A stretch of 43,917 bases of DNA from Flavobacteriales bacterium (GTDB lineage: Bacteria; Bacteroidota; Bacteroidia; CAIKAF01): the NCBI GenBank assembly GCA_025451295.1, contig JANWKQ010000044.1:1-43917 (forward strand), in the 5' to 3' direction. Positions 38,832 through 43,917 of the stretch are shown in pieces. The notes under the pieces were generated by a model that was given only the letters and a program-made list of their open reading frames with translations, was not told the origin of the DNA and made no database searches. The translations under genes were made by a program, and so were the position numbers. Position 1 is the stretch's first letter; every line of letters begins with the position of its first letter.

Positions 38832-39622
38832 AATTCATTAGCCTGCGCAATAAGCTCAGCCATATCGTAAACCTTCACAGTTGCTTCTTTTTCAAAATGT
38901 TTAACACCATCTGTAAGCATCGTATTGCAAAAGGGACAACCCACCGCAATAATATCCGGATTGGTGCCCATGGCTTCCTCAGCCCTTTCTACATTTACTT
39001 CCTTATTGCCTTTTTCCGCTTCCTTGAACATTTGTGCACCACCGGCTCCACAACAAAGACCTTTTGCCTTCGATCTTTTCATTTCAGTCAGTTCGGCATC
39101 CAGTTTCGAGATCACATCACGCGGTGCTTCATATACCCCATTTGCTCTTCCCAAATAACATGGATCATGATAAGTGATCTTCTTCCCCTTGAAAGATCCA
39201 CCCGCCACTTTTAATTTCCCTTCATCCATAAGTTGCTGTAACAATTGTGAATGATGCACTACTTCATACGTTCCTCCCAATTCAGGATATTCGTTTTTTA
39301 AAGTATTAAAGCAATGTGGACATGCGGCTACAATTTTTTTTACGCCATACATATTCAGCACCTGGATATTTTGTAAGGCCTGCATCTGGAAATAAAATTC
39401 ATTGCCCGCCCGTTTTGCAGGATCACCGGTGCAGCTTTCTTCCGTTCCAAGAATTGCATATTTTAATCCTACATGATGCAGGATCTTTACTACCGCTTTG
39501 GTAACCTTTTTAGCACGGTCATCAAAACTTCCGGCACAACCCACCCAAAACAGAATATCCGCCGTTTCGCCGGCGGCTGCTAATGCTGCCATGGTAGGAA
39601 CTTTTATGGGAGTGGTGCTCAT
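38828..39622 (-). CDS. (Fe-S)-binding protein with two CCG (HdrB/HdrD-type) domains
   Basis: WVGCAGSFDDRAKKVTKAVVKIL; CPHCFNTLKNEYP; YHDPCYLGRANGVYEAPRDVI; LCCGAGGAQMF; GCPFCNTML. Confidence 0.92.
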   Translation of the reverse strand: MSTTPIKVPTMAALAAAGETADILFWVGCAGSFDDRAKKVTKAVVKILHHVGLKYAILGTEESCTGDPAKRAGNEFYFQMQALQNIQVLNMYGVKKIVAACPHCFNTLKNEYPELGGTYEVVHHSQLLQQLMDEGKLKVAGGSFKGKKITYHDPCYLGRANGVYEAPRDVISKLDAELTEMKRSKAKGLCCGAGGAQMFKEAEKGNKEVNVERAEEAMGTNPDIIAVGCPFCNTMLTDGVKHFEKEATVKVYDMAELIAQANEL

Positions 39623-39633
39623 GTATTATTTGC

Positions 39634-40059
39634 TTAGTCTTCAAAAACTTCGATGGATACTTCTTTTTTTATCAGGTTCGTAAACTTACCATCATATCTG
39701 GTAGCTCGTACCATGTGATTATCGATCCAATGATAATTTCCACCTCTGGGTTTTCCCATCAGCAATCCATGATACCTGAATCCTTTATCCTGTAAATATT
39801 GTTCGGTGATCAAACGATGTTCTTCGGTTCTGGAAGTAAAAAAAGTGATGATATGTCCTTCATCATACCATTTGTTGATGATATCGATCGCTTCGGGATA
39901 TGCTTCAGCATCCACCATTCTTTCAGGCTCTTCATTTGGAATATCTTCGCAAACGGTTCCATCAATATCAATCAAAAAATTCTTGATCTCTGATGGTAAA
40001 ACCGGACTGATCTTTTTACCATTCTCTGTTAACGCTACCAATTGTTCTTCGTGACTCAT
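39634..40059 (-). CDS. HAD-superfamily small phosphatase-like protein
   Basis: FLIDIDGTVCEDIPNEEPERM (DxDGT motif I), IITFFTSRTEEHR (motif II), LLMGKPRGGNYHWIDNHMV. Confidence 0.78.
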   Translation of the reverse strand: MSHEEQLVALTENGKKISPVLPSEIKNFLIDIDGTVCEDIPNEEPERMVDAEAYPEAIDIINKWYDEGHIITFFTSRTEEHRLITEQYLQDKGFRYHGLLMGKPRGGNYHWIDNHMVRATRYDGKFTNLIKKEVSIEVFED

Positions 40060-40089
40060 ACATTTTTGTTTTCGGTTATTACTTTTTCA

Positions 40090-41427
40090 TTAGGTGTTCA
40101 TTTCCTGGGCCCAGTTAGCTCTGTCCATTGGAGAGAACTGCCAGGGTGCCCCATTATTTTGAATATTGTTCAACATCGTATTAATAGATGAAGGTGCTTT
40201 GGATTGTTCCATGATGAGATCCCTTCTCAACTCTATGATGACCTCCAGCGGATTAATGTTAACGGGACAAGCCTGCACACATGCATTGCACGAAGTACAA
40301 GCCCAAAGTTCTTCTTCGGTGATATAATCTCCCAATAAAGATTTTCCATCCTTATGATCTTTTCCGTGCTTGTCAATATTTTTCCCCACCACCTCTAAAC
40401 GGTCTCGGGTATCCATCATAATTTTCCGCGGAGATAATTTTTTCCCAGTGATGTTGGCAGGACATTCCGATGTACATCTTCCACATTCTGTACACGAATA
40501 AGCATCCATTAAATTTTTCCATGTAAGGTCATGCACATCTTTGGCTCCGAATTTTACGGGTGCTGCATTCGGATCAGGAGCCGGTACCGCATAAGGATCG
40601 GCATTCGGATCCAGCATTAATTTTACTTCAGCGGTTACCGCAGATAAATTTGTAAGCTGTCCTTTGGGTTTTAAGTTGGAGAAATAAGTATTCGGGAATG
40701 CAAGAAATATGTGAAAGTGTTTGGAGAAGGGTAAGTACACCATAAAACCAAGAATGCCTAACATATGTCCCCACCATCCGATACGTTCCATTAACATGAG
40801 ATTATCCATAGAAACGCCTTCCCATAGTTTAGCGAGCTGGCTTGATACCAGTAAAGTATCAGTTCTTTGAAATACACCCATTGTTTGTAAAGCTACATCG
40901 GAGCTGTTCATGAGCATGATGCAGGTAACCAGCGTTATTTCTCCAAATAAAATAAGATTCGCATCTCTCGATGGCCATCCTTTCATTTCGGGTTTTTGAA
41001 AACGGGCGAGGCGAATAATATTTCTGCGTGAAAGAAAAAGAATAGTGGCTACAAAAGCAAGCACCGATAGTATTTCAATAAAGTTGATTGTAAAAGTATA
41101 GATGCTTCCTAAAAAACTACCCTCCACTATATGCCAGATGGAACGATGATGGTCCGTGGCCCCATCAATCACAATTTCGATGAGTTCTATCTGAGTAATA
41201 ATAAAAGCAGCGTAGATAAAAAAGTGCAGAATGAATGGGACAGGACGAGCCGTCATTTTGGATTGGCCAAAAGCCACCATCAACATGGTCTTTAATCTTT
41301 CTCCCTTATTGCCTGAAAGGTTGACATTTTGTCCAAGCAGAATATTCCGCCTGATCTTTAGGATCTTAAAAGTAAAAAAGGCAAAAGAAGATATAAAGAC
41401 AACAACAAAAATAATGGCGCCTATCAT
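40090..41427 (-). CDS. Membrane-bound (Fe-S) oxidoreductase subunit: N-terminal TM helices plus two 4Fe-4S motifs (HdrE/HdrC-like fusion)
   Basis: Multiple TM segments; AYSCTECGRCTSECPANITGKKLSPRKIMMD; ELWACTSCNACVQACPVNINPLEVIIELRRDLIMEQ. Confidence 0.9.
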   Translation of the reverse strand: MIGAIIFVVVFISSFAFFTFKILKIRRNILLGQNVNLSGNKGERLKTMLMVAFGQSKMTARPVPFILHFFIYAAFIITQIELIEIVIDGATDHHRSIWHIVEGSFLGSIYTFTINFIEILSVLAFVATILFLSRRNIIRLARFQKPEMKGWPSRDANLILFGEITLVTCIMLMNSSDVALQTMGVFQRTDTLLVSSQLAKLWEGVSMDNLMLMERIGWWGHMLGILGFMVYLPFSKHFHIFLAFPNTYFSNLKPKGQLTNLSAVTAEVKLMLDPNADPYAVPAPDPNAAPVKFGAKDVHDLTWKNLMDAYSCTECGRCTSECPANITGKKLSPRKIMMDTRDRLEVVGKNIDKHGKDHKDGKSLLGDYITEEELWACTSCNACVQACPVNINPLEVIIELRRDLIMEQSKAPSSINTMLNNIQNNGAPWQFSPMDRANWAQEMNT

Positions 41428-41461
41428 AGTGACCTATTATGGGGCAAAGTTAATGATAATT

Positions 41462-41502
41462 AGCGCCACCAAAGCGTTAAGGCACCAAAACACACCAAAA
41501 AA
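41462..41502. repeat. CACCAAA-rich short intergenic repeat
   Basis: agcgCCACCAAAgcgttaaggCACCAAAacaCACCAAAaaaa: three CACCAAA units in about 40 bp between CDSs. Confidence 0.4.
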
Positions 41503-41527
41503 ATGGAGAAAATGCAGGAGAAATCAG

Positions 41528-42517
41528 CTATTTCTTAGGCTTTCGATTGATATGGATCAGGGAGAAATGTAAATATCTCTCTGGATTCTGGCCAATATCA
41601 TCCACCAGGAAGTTGAGATTTTTTGCTGCGGAATCGATCTGCAAGTAGAGTTTATCGTCGTTGATCAACGCACCTAAGGTACCTTCACCATTGTCGATCT
41701 TGGTAACAATGTTATCCACTTTTTGGAGAATACTTGTCGCATTGGCGATTGCCTTCTTGAAATTGGATTTCGCCAGGGAATCTGTGATCTCTTCCACATT
41801 ATCGAGGATCGAGCTGATCTTATCGTTATTATTTTTAAGATTCGCAGAAATCGATTCGACATTGCTGAAGATACGTGAAAATTTATTTTTCTCAGATGAG
41901 ATCAGGGTATCCACTTTATAGGTAATTCTCTGGAGATTCCCGATAATGGTAGGGATCCGTCCGATACCATCGGCCAACTTACGGGCCGTTTCATCATTTA
42001 AGATCGTTTGTATAGGTACAAGAATGGAATCGATAGAACTTAAAATACTTTCTACTTTGAGCTTTAATGGGGCCACAATGGCACCCACCTGTTGCTGAAG
42101 ATCCATTTCATACCTCGTAAATAAAGTATCGCCAGGTTGGGCATAAACAAGAGATTTACCATCCGTTGAATCTCCGATCACAATTTCGATCACCTTTCCT
42201 CCCAGCAGACTGGGTGAAGCCAGTTTGGCTTCGGAATCCCTTGGAAATTTGAAATTTTTATTGGTGATCTTAAAAGTAACCAATACGAGATCAGGTCTGT
42301 CCTTCATCAGCTCAATACTGGTAACGGAACCTACCTGGAAACCATTCACAAGGACTGGTGAGCTGGTGCTCAATCCGCCAACATTGGTATAGACCGCATA
42401 ATAATTGGTGCTTTTTACCAGAATATTGTTTCCCTTCAACCAATTGTAACCCCAAACTGCAATAGCCAGGATCAGGATCACTACAAACCCAATTTTTACT
42501 TCACGTGAGATCTTCAA
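41528..42517 (-). CDS. MlaD/MCE family protein
   Basis: N-terminal TM; YYAVYTNVGGLSTSSPVLVNGFQVGSVTSIEL...LVTFKI; SPSLLGGKVIEIVIG MCE domain. Confidence 0.9.
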   Translation of the reverse strand: MKISREVKIGFVVILILAIAVWGYNWLKGNNILVKSTNYYAVYTNVGGLSTSSPVLVNGFQVGSVTSIELMKDRPDLVLVTFKITNKNFKFPRDSEAKLASPSLLGGKVIEIVIGDSTDGKSLVYAQPGDTLFTRYEMDLQQQVGAIVAPLKLKVESILSSIDSILVPIQTILNDETARKLADGIGRIPTIIGNLQRITYKVDTLISSEKNKFSRIFSNVESISANLKNNNDKISSILDNVEEITDSLAKSNFKKAIANATSILQKVDNIVTKIDNGEGTLGALINDDKLYLQIDSAAKNLNFLVDDIGQNPERYLHFSLIHINRKPKK

Positions 42518-42595
42518 GATTATCCAGCTTTAATTCTAGGTCAAATAAATGAAAAACCTTTCAAATATAGGCATTTATGTTAAACTTTTGTGAAA

Positions 42596-43813
42596 CTATC
42601 TAACCACCAACTTCTCTGTTCCTTTAAACGAAACAATAAAGGCGTCAGTATAGCCTTTATCTACGAGGTAAGATTTAATGGATTTGGCCGATACAAGGCT
42701 GTTAGTCTCACCAGACATGTATTTATACCATCCATTTTCATATACAAAGGAAACTGAATTGATCGACTTAAAAGTGGAGGAACTCAGTTCGATCTTCGAT
42801 TTACTGGAAAGGAACTGAACTTTATAGACCAGTTCGTCAGCATTGATCACTTCATTTGTATTGGTTTCCGTGGTCTGATTGATTTCTATATTGTTAGTGT
42901 TGGTCTCGTCTTCCTTAAAGACATCCCCATTACTGGGCGTATAAACCTTCGACATGCCTGCGTATTTATCTCCTTCGGTTTCTTTTTTATAGTTGGCAAA
43001 AGCCTGGAAAATACTTTCTGACATTTTTGTCTGCCCTGCTTCGCTGGCTAAATATTTCTCTTCTGCCTGGTTCGTAGCAAAACCAGTTTCTATGAGCACT
43101 GCGGGCATAGCAGTGTATACCAAAACCAGAAAACCCGCCTGCCTCACTCCGCGATCATGGCGTTCTGCATGTGTTTTTACTTCATCCTGTACCTTGGATG
43201 CAAATGAAATACTTTGGGTCATATAAGCACTTTGATATAAAGAGAAGAGAATACTCCCTTCAGGTGAGTTGGCATCGAAGCCTTCATATTCTCTTTCATA
43301 ATTATCCTCGTATTCGATCACCGCATTTTCTCTTTTGGCAACCGCCAGGTTGGTTTCTGTTTTATGGAGACCCATTACCCATGTTTCGGTGCCATAGGCC
43401 TTGCCATCACCTCCTGCATTTACATGAATGCAGATAAAAAGATCAGCATTGTTATCATTGGCGATCTTGGCACGATTGTGCAATTCCACAAAAACATCCG
43501 TTTTACGGGTATAAACAACCTTTACGTCACTATAGTGTTTTTCTATAAGTGCCCCCAGCTGAAGGCTAATAGCAAGACAAATGTCCTTTTCATGCGCAAA
43601 GTCGCCATGACAACCAGGATCCTTTCCTCCATGTCCCGGATCGATCACCACCGTCTTAACCTGTGTTCCGGGCGATCTGGGCATCCATACTTTTTGACCA
43701 TAAACCACGTTATCAATCCCTGCATAAGAACTATAGAATCCAACAAATATGAAGCCAAGAGCCAGTAGGCAAGCCCCAAAGCTGATCCAGCCGTTATCTC
43801 TTCTAAAATGCAT
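42596..43813 (-). CDS. amiC: N-acetylmuramoyl-L-alanine amidase (Amidase_3)
   Basis: KTVVIDPGHGGKDPGCHG; VYTRKTDVFVELHNRAKIANDNNADLFICIHVNAGG; RQAGFLVLVYTAMPAVLIETGFATNQAEEKYL. Confidence 0.93.
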   Translation of the reverse strand: MHFRRDNGWISFGACLLALGFIFVGFYSSYAGIDNVVYGQKVWMPRSPGTQVKTVVIDPGHGGKDPGCHGDFAHEKDICLAISLQLGALIEKHYSDVKVVYTRKTDVFVELHNRAKIANDNNADLFICIHVNAGGDGKAYGTETWVMGLHKTETNLAVAKRENAVIEYEDNYEREYEGFDANSPEGSILFSLYQSAYMTQSISFASKVQDEVKTHAERHDRGVRQAGFLVLVYTAMPAVLIETGFATNQAEEKYLASEAGQTKMSESIFQAFANYKKETEGDKYAGMSKVYTPSNGDVFKEDETNTNNIEINQTTETNTNEVINADELVYKVQFLSSKSKIELSSSTFKSINSVSFVYENGWYKYMSGETNSLVSAKSIKSYLVDKGYTDAFIVSFKGTEKLVVR

Positions 43814-43884
43814 AATTGTAAATTTTATCTAGTTTTGTGTTAGCGGGCATTATAATCATATAAATGCAAATTTAAATACGCAAG

Positions 43885-43917
43885 GTGCAACTCAGGTATT
43901 GGTTTATACTATTTTTA
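43885..43917 (+). CDS. Possible start of a divergent secreted/outer-membrane protein (LptD-like by synteny only)
   Basis: GTG CAA CTC AGG TAT TGG TTT ATA CTA TTT TTA = (M)QLRYWFILFL, a signal-peptide-like N-terminus running off the window. Confidence 0.25.
   Translation, partial: MQLRYWFILFL

Noticed and set aside
1-43917. tRNA, rRNA, transposase, integrase, phage or restriction/defence genes
   Set aside because: Looked for but no convincing cloverleaf, rRNA segment, transposase/integrase motif or known defence gene was recognised in this window.

Overview
The window looks like a chromosomal segment from a Bacteroidota (Flavobacteriia/Sphingobacteriia-like) genome. The evidence is T9SS C-terminal sorting domains, SprB repeats, TonB-dependent receptors, a DUF5723/TSP3/OmpA protein, and candidate TAnnTTTG -7 promoter boxes. 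Recognisable genes: partial hutU, OmpA-family porin, PhoD-like phosphatase, LolD-like ATPase, alpha/beta hydrolase, several T9SS cargo proteins, a TonB-dependent receptor, a DgkA-type kinase, PaaH/PaaG/PaaI-like enzymes, a PNGase F-like T9SS protein, a MORN/YwqK-like repeat protein, NDH-2, an outer-membrane beta-barrel receptor, PnuC plus NadR-type kinase, a GlmU-like protein, L31 type B, two HdrD/HdrE-like Fe-S proteins, an MCE/MlaD protein and an N-acetylmuramoyl-L-alanine amidase. The strongest candidate for an undescribed system is at about 8.9-18.9 kb. Two paralogous ~487-aa cytoplasmic helical-repeat proteins (minus strand) each sit divergently from a family of three small secreted proteins sharing a '(R)TGPVN(V/L)II(I/L)WP' core motif, with SprB-repeat and T9SS surface proteins between them. 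Other points of interest are a structured ncRNA-like element near 1.1-1.2 kb, an intrinsic-terminator-like hairpin inside the leader of one small secreted gene, and several repeat-like intergenic elements. No tRNA, rRNA, CRISPR, transposase or classical defence system was seen. All calls come from reading the sequence; no database search was run.
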